DNA of 17,310 nt, from positions 1-17,310 of the forward strand of contig JBFWMT010000054.1 in assembly GCA_050251415.1 (NCBI GenBank). Direction: 5' to 3'. Each line of letters begins with the position of its first letter. Positions within the stretch are counted from its first letter, which is position 1. Under the pieces are notes generated by a model, which searched no databases, was not told the DNA's origin, and saw only the letters and a list, made by a program, of their open reading frames with translations. The position numbers and the translations under genes were made by a program. Source of the DNA: UBA8514 sp050251415 (GTDB lineage: Bacteria > Bacillota > Clostridia > Lachnospirales > Anaerotignaceae). Of this stretch, positions 1 through 6,294 are shown piece after piece.

Positions 1-319
1 CTGATATGGCTGCAAAAAACATGCCTGCTATAACCGAAACAATGGATAGACCACCCTTAATACTGCCCAATATAGATTCTGAAAAAGCTACAAGCCTTTT
101 GGATATTACTCCTCTTGCCAACAAATCCCCTGCAAGGATGAAAAATGGCACTGCAATCAGTGGAAACGAGTCAGTTGCGGCAAACATACGCTGTACCACA
201 ATCAGCATTTGCAAGTTTCCCTTTAACAGCACAACAACTGCCGCTAATGCTATGGCAAAGGCTATAGGCACACCAAGTATAAGGCACAAAACGAAGGTTC
301 CAAACAGCAATAAACTCAT
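1..319 (-). CDS. dctM: TRAP transporter large permease, DctM family (N-terminal part)
   Basis: This is the large membrane subunit of a tripartite ATP-independent periplasmic (TRAP) transporter, which forms the ion-coupled translocation channel for an organic or sugar acid. About 106 residues are in the window; the rest lies beyond the left edge. The N-terminus (MSLLLFGTFVLCLILGVPIAFAIA) is a membrane helix with the GVPIAFA pattern of DctM proteins. It is followed by a segment containing AVPFFILAGDLL, also typical of the family, and GGLSIVSVIAGMFFAAIS. The ATG at 319-317 overlaps the stop of the upstream dctQ as ATGA, and a GGAGG lies just upstream inside dctQ, so the two membrane subunits are probably translationally coupled. 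The family call is firm; the substrate cannot be read from this subunit. Confidence 0.93.
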   Translation of the reverse strand, partial: MSLLLFGTFVLCLILGVPIAFAIALAAVVVLLKGNLQMLIVVQRMFAATDSFPLIAVPFFILAGDLLARGVISKRLVAFSESILGSIKGGLSIVSVIAGMFFAAIS

Positions 320-810
320 ACTTTTTCAACCTCCTTTTCGCCCAAAATATGGGTTATAAGGGCAATAACGTGTACAATCATTATTCCACAACCCACAGGG
401 ATTGCGGCATACATATACTTCATTGGTATATGTAAGGCAGCAGATTTTTGCGTGCCCACCATTCCCATATATTTAATACCGTAAACAACTGCTATAGCAA
501 AAAGTATACCACACAGAATATGTACAAAAATCCTAAATGCCTTTCTTGCCGTTGGCGGAAACAGGTTTTGTACTACCTCTACCGAGATATGTCCACCCGC
601 CTTATATACACAGCCTGCACCTATAAACGTGGACCAAACAAGAAGATACCTAGCCAACTCCTCACTCCAAGAAAGAGCTGTAAAAAATACACGGCATATT
701 ATCTGCACAAATGTAACTACTACCATTGCACCTAAAAGTCCAACACTTAAAACAGTGCATACTTTATTAAGCCTTTCACTTGCTTTTTTTATGACGTTTG
801 ACACTGCCAT
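316..810 (-). CDS. dctQ: TRAP transporter small permease, DctQ family
   Basis: This is the small membrane subunit of the TRAP transporter, which bridges the binding protein and the DctM channel. The 164-residue product is the usual size and has four hydrophobic stretches, at about residues 20-42, 55-75, 92-112 and 132-155. The segment SWSEELARYLLVWSTFIGA is the hallmark E-E-x-x-R-Y-x-x-x-W pattern of DctQ. The ATG at 810-808 has an AGGGAG ribosome binding site. The gene starts 25 bp after the dctP stop and its last bases overlap dctM, giving the order dctP-dctQ-dctM in one transcript. Confidence 0.94.
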   Translation of the reverse strand: MAVSNVIKKASERLNKVCTVLSVGLLGAMVVVTFVQIICRVFFTALSWSEELARYLLVWSTFIGAGCVYKAGGHISVEVVQNLFPPTARKAFRIFVHILCGILFAIAVVYGIKYMGMVGTQKSAALHIPMKYMYAAIPVGCGIMIVHVIALITHILGEKEVEKV

Positions 811-835
811 AAGTTATCACTCCCTGTACCTTAGT

Positions 836-1894
836 CTACTTAAGTGCTGCATCAATTGCGTCTATATATTCTTGGTACTGTGCACCATACTTATCGTAAA
901 CAGGCTGTACCGATGCCTTAAATGCTTCAAGGTCAGGTTCCATTACAACCTCCACACCATTTGCTTGAATATCTGCAAGCTGGCTTGCTTCATTGTCTGC
1001 AACCCACTGGCGTTCATGCTCTGCTGCTTGCTGTGCTGCTTCCTTAAACACTACCTGAACATCCGCAGGAAGGCTCTGGAATTTTGCAAGACTCATTGTA
1101 ATAATAGCCGATGCATAAGCGTGGCGTGTCATTGTAAGGTATTTCTGGGATTCCCAAAGTTTATAGGAATGGATAACATTTACAGGGTTTTCCTGTCCAT
1201 CAATTGTGCTCTGCTGTAATGCTGTTAACGCTTCTGTCCATGCCATTGGCACTGCATTTACACCAAGTGATTCAAAAGTTGAAATATAAACTTCATTTTC
1301 CATAACTCTTATTTTTAAGCCTGCAACATCTGCTGGAGATGAAACAGATTTAACACTGTTTGTAAGGTTTCTAAAGCCTCTTTCTGCGTAAGCAAGACCC
1401 TTTAAGTTAACGCCTTCAAATTTATCTAAAAGGCTTTGACCTACTTCTCCGTCCAAAATTTTATACGCCGCTTCATTACTTGGAAAAAGGAACGGCATAT
1501 CCAGCACGCCCATTTCTGGCACAAAATTTACGAATGGTCCGCTTGTAATGATACCCATATCAAGTGTTCCCATCTGCATACTTTCAAGCATTGTTCTTTC
1601 ATCACCCAAGGAACCATTCGGATAAATTTCAATGGCATAAGCACCATTTGTTCCTTCTGCAACAAGTTCTGCAAACTTTTCAGCTGCAATCTGAAAACTA
1701 TCCTGTTCGTTTACAGTTGTGCCCAGTTTAATCACAATTGCATCCGCAGGGCCTTCGGTTGCAGGTGTTTCTGCTTTTTCTTCTGCCGCCGGTGCTGCCG
1801 TTTGTGTTGATGCACTGCTTCCACCACAGGCTGTAGCCCCCAAACCTAACGCCATAGATAACCCAATAATTGATACTAATCTTTTCATCTTCAT
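836..1894 (-). CDS. dctP: TRAP transporter substrate-binding lipoprotein, DctP family
   Basis: This is the extracytoplasmic binding protein that captures the substrate for the TRAP transporter. The start chosen is the ATG at 1894-1892 because a strong AGGAGG lies 7 nt upstream; an in-frame ATG 27 bp earlier has no such site. The 352-residue product begins with a lysine/arginine-bearing signal peptide and a lipobox ending ATAC, so it is probably lipid-anchored at Cys23, as expected in a Gram-positive cell. A low-complexity A/E/T/P linker follows, then the DctP fold with GLKIRVMENEVY, where the arginine is the usual carboxylate-binding residue. Next come MAWTEALTALQQSTIDGQENP and an alpha-helical C-terminus. 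The carboxylate-binding arginine supports an acid substrate, but its identity is open. It lies in an operon downstream of the IlvD-family dehydratase. Confidence 0.94.
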   Translation of the reverse strand: MKMKRLVSIIGLSMALGLGATACGGSSASTQTAAPAAEEKAETPATEGPADAIVIKLGTTVNEQDSFQIAAEKFAELVAEGTNGAYAIEIYPNGSLGDERTMLESMQMGTLDMGIITSGPFVNFVPEMGVLDMPFLFPSNEAAYKILDGEVGQSLLDKFEGVNLKGLAYAERGFRNLTNSVKSVSSPADVAGLKIRVMENEVYISTFESLGVNAVPMAWTEALTALQQSTIDGQENPVNVIHSYKLWESQKYLTMTRHAYASAIITMSLAKFQSLPADVQVVFKEAAQQAAEHERQWVADNEASQLADIQANGVEVVMEPDLEAFKASVQPVYDKYGAQYQEYIDAIDAALK

Positions 1895-1940
1895 AATAAG
1901 CCCTCCTAAAATTCCCCTCATTGTTAATTTTATTTGTAAC

Positions 1941-1969
1941 CCACGCTATGTCCTCTATTCATAGCGTGG
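1941..1969 (-). promoter_or_regulatory. Intercistronic hairpin between ilvD-like gene and dctP
   Basis: A perfect 10-bp inverted repeat (CCACGCTATG and CATAGCGTGG, 9-nt loop) sits in the 89-bp gap between the dehydratase stop and the dctP start. No T-run follows on the minus strand, so it is not a standard terminator. It may act as a partial attenuator or an mRNA-stabilising or processing element that lets the binding protein be made in excess of the enzyme. Confidence 0.55.
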
Positions 1970-1983
1970 TAAAAGACAATTTA

Positions 1984-3648
1984 TCAATCCTTAAATACAG
2001 CTCCTGTGTTTGCACTTGTTACCATATCTCTGTATCGTTTAAGGTATCCACCTGAAACCTCACGCATTACAGGCTTAAAATCTGCCATACGTTTTGCAAT
2101 TTCATCTTCGTCTACCAAAAGCTCAAGCTTATTATTTGGTATATCAATAGAAATAATATCCCCTTCCTCAATAATACCAATCATACCGCCTGCCGCCGCC
2201 TCTGGAGAAATATGGCCTATAGACGCACCACGTGATGCTCCCGAAAAACGTCCATCTGTAATAAGTGCTACAGATGAATCCAGACCCATGCCTGCAATTG
2301 CGCTTGTAGGTGAAAGCATTTCTCTCATACCAGGGCCACCCTTAGGGCCTTCATAGCGTATTACAACAACATCCCCTGAAACAACCTTGCCTGCAAGAAT
2401 TGCCTCAATACTTTCTTCCTCGCTGTTATAAACCTTTGCAGGGCCTTGGTGCACCATCATTTCAGGCAGAACAGCACCTTTTTTAACTACTGAACCATCT
2501 TTTGCAATGTTCCCCCAAAGTATTGCTAAACCGCCGTCTGGTGAATATGCAGTTTCCTTGGTTCTAATAACATCATCATTTAGTATTTGTGCCTTTTCAA
2601 TATTTTGGGCAACCGTTTTGCCTGTGCATGTAATAAGGCTTGTATCAAAAAGTGCGTGTTTGGCCAGTTCTTTAATAACTGCACTTATGCCGCCTGCATC
2701 GTCAAGATCTACAAGGCAGTCTTTTCCTGCTGGGCTAAGCTTAACAAGGTGCGGTGTCTCTTTACTTATTTTATTAATTTCTTCAAAATCAATTTTAACC
2801 CCTGCCGCATGTGCAATGGCTGGAAGATGAAGGACTGTGTTTGTTGAACAACCTAGTGCCATATCTGCATGCAATGCATTTTTAAGGGATTTTTCAGTTA
2901 CTATATCTCTTGGACAAATATTTTTCTCAAGCAATTCCATAATCTTCATGCCTGCGTGCTTTGCAAGACGAATGCGTCCTGCATGAACGGCGGGAATTGT
3001 GCCGTTTCCAGGAAGGCCAAGACCTATTACCTCTGTCATACAGTTCATTGAATTCGCAGTAAACATGCCTGCACATGAACCGCATCCAGGACATGAATTA
3101 TCTTCAACATCCATAATTTCTTCCTCACTGCACTCATTTCTGCCTGCCTTGCCAACAAATTCAAAAGCATTAGAAAGAGTTGTTTTGGTACCATCTTTCA
3201 ATCTGCCTGGCATCATAGGGCCGCCGCTTACAAAAATTGACGGAATATTAAGGCGAAGTGCCGCCATAAGCATACCCGGTACAATTTTATCGCAGTTAGG
3301 TATAAACACAAGGGCATCAAAAGGGTGTGCCATTGCCATAATTTCAACGGAATCTGCAATATGCTCACGGCTGATAAGGGAATAGTGCATGCCGTCGTGG
3401 CCCATTGCAATACCGTCACAAACACCTATTGCTGGAAAAACAAAAGGTGTACCGCCTGCAATTCTTACTCCATCTTTAACTGCATCGGCAATTCTGTCCA
3501 GATACATATGCCCTGGAATGATTTCATTTTTTGCACTAACAATACCAATCATTGGTCGTCTTATTTCTTCATCTGTAAGGCCTAAGGCTTTGAACAAAGA
3601 CCTGTGGGGAATTTTTGTTGCCCCTGTTTTCATGTTATCGCTTCTCAC
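1984..3648 (-). CDS. ilvD: IlvD/Edd-family dehydratase (dihydroxy-acid dehydratase or related sugar-acid dehydratase)
   Basis: This cytoplasmic iron-sulfur, Mg-dependent enzyme removes water from a 2,3-dihydroxy acid. In branched-chain amino acid synthesis it acts on dihydroxyisovalerate; in paralogues it acts on aldonic acids. The start is a GTG at 3648-3646 with GGGAG 10 nt upstream; the N-terminus (V/M)RSDNMKTG matches the usual IlvD beginning. The 554-residue length is typical. Visible motifs are GVCDG (Cys77), NCDK (Cys119, Asp120, Lys121), SCPGCGSCAGM (Cys186, 189, 192), LGCSTN near residue 267, and GRFSGASRG toward the end. Overall it resembles classical IlvD more than Edd. However, it heads a TRAP transporter operon beside a divergent FadR-type regulator and has no other ilv or leu genes nearby, so a catabolic role on a sugar or hydroxy acid is a real alternative. 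Confidence 0.88.
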   Translation of the reverse strand: MRSDNMKTGATKIPHRSLFKALGLTDEEIRRPMIGIVSAKNEIIPGHMYLDRIADAVKDGVRIAGGTPFVFPAIGVCDGIAMGHDGMHYSLISREHIADSVEIMAMAHPFDALVFIPNCDKIVPGMLMAALRLNIPSIFVSGGPMMPGRLKDGTKTTLSNAFEFVGKAGRNECSEEEIMDVEDNSCPGCGSCAGMFTANSMNCMTEVIGLGLPGNGTIPAVHAGRIRLAKHAGMKIMELLEKNICPRDIVTEKSLKNALHADMALGCSTNTVLHLPAIAHAAGVKIDFEEINKISKETPHLVKLSPAGKDCLVDLDDAGGISAVIKELAKHALFDTSLITCTGKTVAQNIEKAQILNDDVIRTKETAYSPDGGLAILWGNIAKDGSVVKKGAVLPEMMVHQGPAKVYNSEEESIEAILAGKVVSGDVVVIRYEGPKGGPGMREMLSPTSAIAGMGLDSSVALITDGRFSGASRGASIGHISPEAAAGGMIGIIEEGDIISIDIPNNKLELLVDEDEIAKRMADFKPVMREVSGGYLKRYRDMVTSANTGAVFKD

Positions 3649-3712
3649 TTAAAACACTCTCCCTTTAAACATATTTATATATTGAGTTTACATTACGTGT
3701 CGGAATTTGTCC

Positions 3713-3727
3713 AACAACTCAGTTGTT
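3713..3727. promoter_or_regulatory. Candidate GntR/FadR-type operator palindrome
   Basis: AACAACT, one central base, then AGTTGTT form a perfect 7-1-7 palindrome. It lies between the divergent dehydratase operon and regulator gene, about 11 bp downstream of the dehydratase -10 box, where bound repressor would block transcription. GntR-family dimers bind short palindromes of this size. A second 9-bp inverted repeat (ATATTGAGT at 3679-3687, ACTCAATAT at 3732-3740) brackets it but is not concentric. Confidence 0.6.
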
Positions 3728-3736
3728 TATTACTCA

Positions 3737-3765
3737 ATATTATACGTTTTAAGTTGAAAAGTCAA
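3737..3765 (-). promoter_or_regulatory. Promoter of the dehydratase-TRAP operon
   Basis: On the minus strand TTGACT (3765-3760) is followed by TATAAT (3744-3739; 15-nt spacer). The overlapping TAATAT (3742-3737) would give the ideal 17-nt spacer. The palindrome at 3713-3727 falls at or just after the predicted transcription start. Confidence 0.6.
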
Positions 3766-3852
3766 TATTATATGGACATTTCATTATGAATTTGGTAAAA
3801 TTGGTCATACAGCATTCTCTTTTGCATGCTTTTAAATACAAAACAGCGCCTG

Positions 3853-3882
3853 TTGCCATGCATATGTAAAATGTGTTATGTT
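3853..3882 (+). promoter_or_regulatory. Possible promoter of the GntR-family regulator
   Basis: TTGCCA (3853-3858) and TATGTT (3877-3882) are spaced by 18 nt and would start transcription about 20 bp before the regulator's ribosome binding site. The -10 match is only fair. Confidence 0.35.
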
Positions 3883-3912
3883 ACTTGTATTATATAGAAC
3901 GAGGTGGAAAAT

Positions 3913-4605
3913 ATGCGCAACGAATTTATACCTGTATCTCAGGTGATTGCAGGCAGAATAAAAGATATGATATTTTTAGAGAAAAAGTATATGCCAAACG
4001 ACAAACTGCCTAACGAGTATGACCTTAGCGCACAGCTTGGTGTAAGCAGAACGTCCTTGCGAGAGGCTATTAAAATACTTGCGGCTAATGGCATACTTAC
4101 CATAAAACGGGGAAGCGGTACTTTTGTATCTGCAACGCCTGACAACAAAAATGACCCCTTTGGAATGGGCTATTTGGATGACAAGAAAAAACTTGTAAAG
4201 AATTGGTTTGAGTTTAGGCTGATACTGGAGCCGCCTAATGCACGCCTTGCGGCTAATAACGGCACAGATGAGGAAATTAAGGCAATAAGCGACTCTGCTA
4301 CACGCATTACTCAGCTTATTAAAGAAGGAAAAAGTATCGTTGCGGAGGACCAGCTATTTCATGCCGCTATTGCAACTGCTACGCATAACGATGTAATTAA
4401 GCTTACAATGCCATCCTTAGAGGCGGCAGTAAGTGATGCCATAACCACATCTACAAAAATTGGTACTAGCAAACGGTCACAGGAAAACGTACTGACCTAC
4501 CACACTGCCATTGCAGATTTTGTAAACCTTCGTGATGGAGATGGTGCGGAAATTGCGATGAGATATCATATACTGCGGGGACTTAAAGACCTAGAAAAAG
4601 CATAA
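3913..4605 (+). CDS. GntR-family transcriptional regulator, FadR subfamily (FCD domain)
   Basis: This is a DNA-binding regulator that probably controls the divergent dehydratase-TRAP operon in response to its substrate or an intermediate. I start it at the ATG at 3913 because GAGGTGG sits 5 nt upstream; the in-frame GTG at 3904 lies inside that ribosome binding site. The 230 residues comprise an N-terminal winged helix (about 8-73, with LPNEYDLSAQLGVSRTSLRE and the wing KRGSGTFVS) and an all-helical FCD ligand domain (about 95-225). Asp146, His150, His197 and His219 fit the metal-binding set of FCD domains, which often bind carboxylic acids through the metal. The effector is unknown. It is most likely a repressor acting on the palindrome at 3713-3727. 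Confidence 0.92.
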   Translation: MRNEFIPVSQVIAGRIKDMIFLEKKYMPNDKLPNEYDLSAQLGVSRTSLREAIKILAANGILTIKRGSGTFVSATPDNKNDPFGMGYLDDKKKLVKNWFEFRLILEPPNARLAANNGTDEEIKAISDSATRITQLIKEGKSIVAEDQLFHAAIATATHNDVIKLTMPSLEAAVSDAITTSTKIGTSKRSQENVLTYHTAIADFVNLRDGDGAEIAMRYHILRGLKDLEKA

Positions 4606-4645
4606 AATTAAGGCAGTGAAAAACCTTGGGCCTTGCCCAAACCCA

Positions 4646-4667
4646 CTTGCTTTTTGAAAAAAGCAAG
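4646..4667. repeat. Hairpin: CTTGCTTTTT / AAAAAGCAAG
   Basis: Perfect 10-bp inverted repeat with a 2-nt centre, 40 bp after the regulator stop. It could fold as a CTTGCTTT/AAAGCAAG hairpin in either transcript. Confidence 0.5.
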
Positions 4668-4682
4668 ACCAAAAACTTTTAC

Positions 4683-4708
4683 AAAACCCGCATATATATG
4701 CGGGTTTT
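4683..4708. terminator. Palindromic bidirectional terminator
   Basis: A perfect 26-bp palindrome, with half-site AAAACCCGCATAT, gives a GC-rich ACCCGC/GCGGGT stem flanked by A4 on one side and T4 on the other. It sits between convergent genes and can end transcription from either side, although the T-runs are short. Confidence 0.65.
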
Positions 4709-4723
4709 AAATTGGTCAAGTAT

Positions 4724-4782
4724 GCAATGGCAAAGACATGCCATCTGTTCGAAGAACAGCTTTATAAGGCAAAGTGCTGACC
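4724..4782 (+). repeat. Tandem 59-bp structured repeat, copy 1
   Basis: First of two 59-bp copies (61-bp period). It contains two adjacent hairpins: ATGGCA/TGCCAT (4727-4744, loop AAGACA) and CTGTTC/GAACAG (4745-4759, loop GAA). AGCTTT with AAAGTGCT can form a third, bulged stem. Confidence 0.8.
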
Positions 4783-4784
4783 TG

Positions 4785-4843
4785 GCAATGGCAAAGACAT
4801 GCCATCTGTCCGTAGGACAGCTTTGGGTCGCAAAGTGCTGACC
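4785..4843 (+). repeat. Tandem 59-bp structured repeat, copy 2
   Basis: Second copy. It differs from the first mainly in loops and in one stem pair: CTGTCC/GGACAG (4806-4820) replaces CTGTTC/GAACAG, so a T-A pair has become C-G with pairing kept. This suggests the folded form matters. Confidence 0.8.
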
Positions 4844-4908
4844 AGTGAAACCCTTGTGGGTGTTTGAGGGCAAAGCCTTCAAGGTTTTGTCTTTTCATAG
4901 CATTAACA

Positions 4909-6138
4909 TTAAAGCGTTTTAATCTTTCCGTCCTTTATTATATCAATATTTTCATAGTCTTCTGTTTCAACAGATAGCTTTTTTTCTCGCAGCTTTTTGT
5001 TAACAAATTGTGATGTAAGGTTGTAGATAACTGCAAACACTGGCACACCAATTACCATTCCCACAAATCCGAACAATCCACCAAAAAATAAAATAGCAAA
5101 CAATACCCAAAATCCAGACACTCCTGTGCTTTGACCCAATATTTTAGGGCCCAAAATATTACCATCAAACTGCTGTAAAATTATTATAAAAATAATAAAA
5201 TAGAAGCTTTGTATTGGGTTTACCGTAAGTATAAGCAACACACATGGCACAGCCCCAATAAAAGGGCCAACAAAAGGAATTATGTTTGTTAAGCCAATAA
5301 TTACGCTTATAAGCATAGTATATGGCATGTCCATAATAGTAACAACAGCAAAGCATATAATACCTATTATAATTGAATCTAACAATTTTCCACGAATGAA
5401 GCCACCGAAAATTTTGTTTGCAAAACGCACCTCGCCAATCACTGCATTTGCCATAGGCTCACTGAAACAACAGTAAATAAGTTTTCTTGATTGTGCCATA
5501 AAATGAGTTCTTCCTTCCAAAAAGTATATGGATACCACACACCCTATAATAATGTTTTTTACCACACCCAGTGCGCCCATTATTCTAGTGGAAAACTCTG
5601 TTACTATCATTTGTACATTTACCATTAGGTCAGTTTCTATCCACTCATTAAAGTTATTTAACCAACCAGAAGAAATCTGATTAAAATATTGTGTAATTTC
5701 AGGATTTTCCTTCATATAGTTGTCTGACCAAGTATAAAATTTTTCCATGTTATCGGGCATAGACTCTACAATTGTAGTGACACTTGTTACAACTTGTGGA
5801 AGTACTAAGTAAAATAATCCAACCATAACCAATAATCCTATTATAAGGCTAAGGCCTACCGAAATTTTTCGTGCAATGGCTTTTGCCTGTAACGGTTTTT
5901 TCACCTTTGGCCCTAGCATTTTGGCAAACATTTTCTCAAGTTTTACGCAAATGGGTGTTAACAAATACGCTATTACGCCTCCATATAGAAAAGGCATAAG
6001 AATGCCAAAAAAATCTTTTACGGAGCCTAAAAAACTTTCTGCCCTATAAATGCAAAAGAAAAATACAATACTTAAAGCAATTGAACCAAACCCCGTTAGA
6101 CTTAAGTTCATATACTTTTTAAATCCCTGATTTTTCAT
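4909..6138 (-). CDS. AI-2E/PerM-family transmembrane protein
   Basis: This is a member of the AI-2E transporter family (formerly UPF0118/PerM), polytopic inner-membrane proteins proposed to export small molecules such as autoinducer 2 or, in some members, to act in Na+/H+ exchange. The 409-residue length is typical. Hydrophobic helices cluster near residues 15-35, 40-62 and 90-115. A longer extracytoplasmic segment follows (about 120-195), and then helices run through to about 380. Family-like segments include LMPFLYGGVIAYLLTP near the N-terminus, GLTNIIPFVGPFIGAVP, and GNILGPKILGQSTGVSGFWV near the C-terminus. The ATG at 6138-6136 has GAGGAAAGGG upstream. It is probably monocistronic. The real substrate is unknown. 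Confidence 0.9.
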   Translation of the reverse strand: MKNQGFKKYMNLSLTGFGSIALSIVFFFCIYRAESFLGSVKDFFGILMPFLYGGVIAYLLTPICVKLEKMFAKMLGPKVKKPLQAKAIARKISVGLSLIIGLLVMVGLFYLVLPQVVTSVTTIVESMPDNMEKFYTWSDNYMKENPEITQYFNQISSGWLNNFNEWIETDLMVNVQMIVTEFSTRIMGALGVVKNIIIGCVVSIYFLEGRTHFMAQSRKLIYCCFSEPMANAVIGEVRFANKIFGGFIRGKLLDSIIIGIICFAVVTIMDMPYTMLISVIIGLTNIIPFVGPFIGAVPCVLLILTVNPIQSFYFIIFIIILQQFDGNILGPKILGQSTGVSGFWVLFAILFFGGLFGFVGMVIGVPVFAVIYNLTSQFVNKKLREKKLSVETEDYENIDIIKDGKIKTL

Positions 6139-6251
6139 TTAAAAATCCCTTTCCTCGTAGTAGCAACAACATTATAACCATATAAACGATTATAACTGCA
6201 AAAGGTTTGAAAAGCTATTAAAAAATGTGCCAATATCTTTACATATACATA

Positions 6252-6294
6252 AATAGGGATACCTATGTAAAAACACACATGGCATCCCCATATT
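6252..6294 (-). terminator. Probable terminator of the large diguanylate cyclase gene
   Basis: ACATGGCATCCC (6277-6288) pairs with GGGATACCTATGT (6256-6268) through one wobble and one bulge, around a short A-rich loop. AATA/TATT can extend the base of the stem. The 5' arm on the minus strand begins at the stop codon of the gene. The T-run after the stem is weak (TTTATG). Confidence 0.45.

Larger units (their letters stand above)
4619..4888. repeat. Intergenic repeat element with imperfect inverted ends
   Basis: The gap between the convergent regulator and AI-2E-family genes has no credible gene. Its left end (4619-4645: AAAAACCTTG, then GGCCTTGCCC, AAAC, CCAC) is matched, with a few insertions, by the reverse complement of its right end (4856-4888: AAAACCTTG, GGCTTTGCCC, AAAC, CCCAC). 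Between them lie a hairpin, a palindromic terminator and two tandem 59-bp units. The layout resembles a small non-autonomous or interspersed repeat. No clear target-site duplication is visible, and mobility is inference. Confidence 0.5.

Noticed and set aside
629..1219. Plus-strand frame of 196 codons opposite dctQ and dctP
   Set aside because: It lies antisense to two well-supported TRAP genes, has a Cys-rich unnatural composition and no ribosome binding site.
1895..1921. Upstream ATG extending the DctP protein by nine residues
   Set aside because: It has no ribosome binding site, while AGGAGG is placed correctly for the ATG at 1894 and gives a normal lipoprotein signal.
3904..3912. GTG start for the GntR regulator
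   Set aside because: The GTG lies inside the GAGGTGG ribosome binding site that serves the ATG at 3913.
4626..4898. Short frames in the convergent gap, on both strands
   Set aside because: They are translations of the tandem hairpin repeats (peptide repeats such as TDGMSLPL), without ribosome binding sites.
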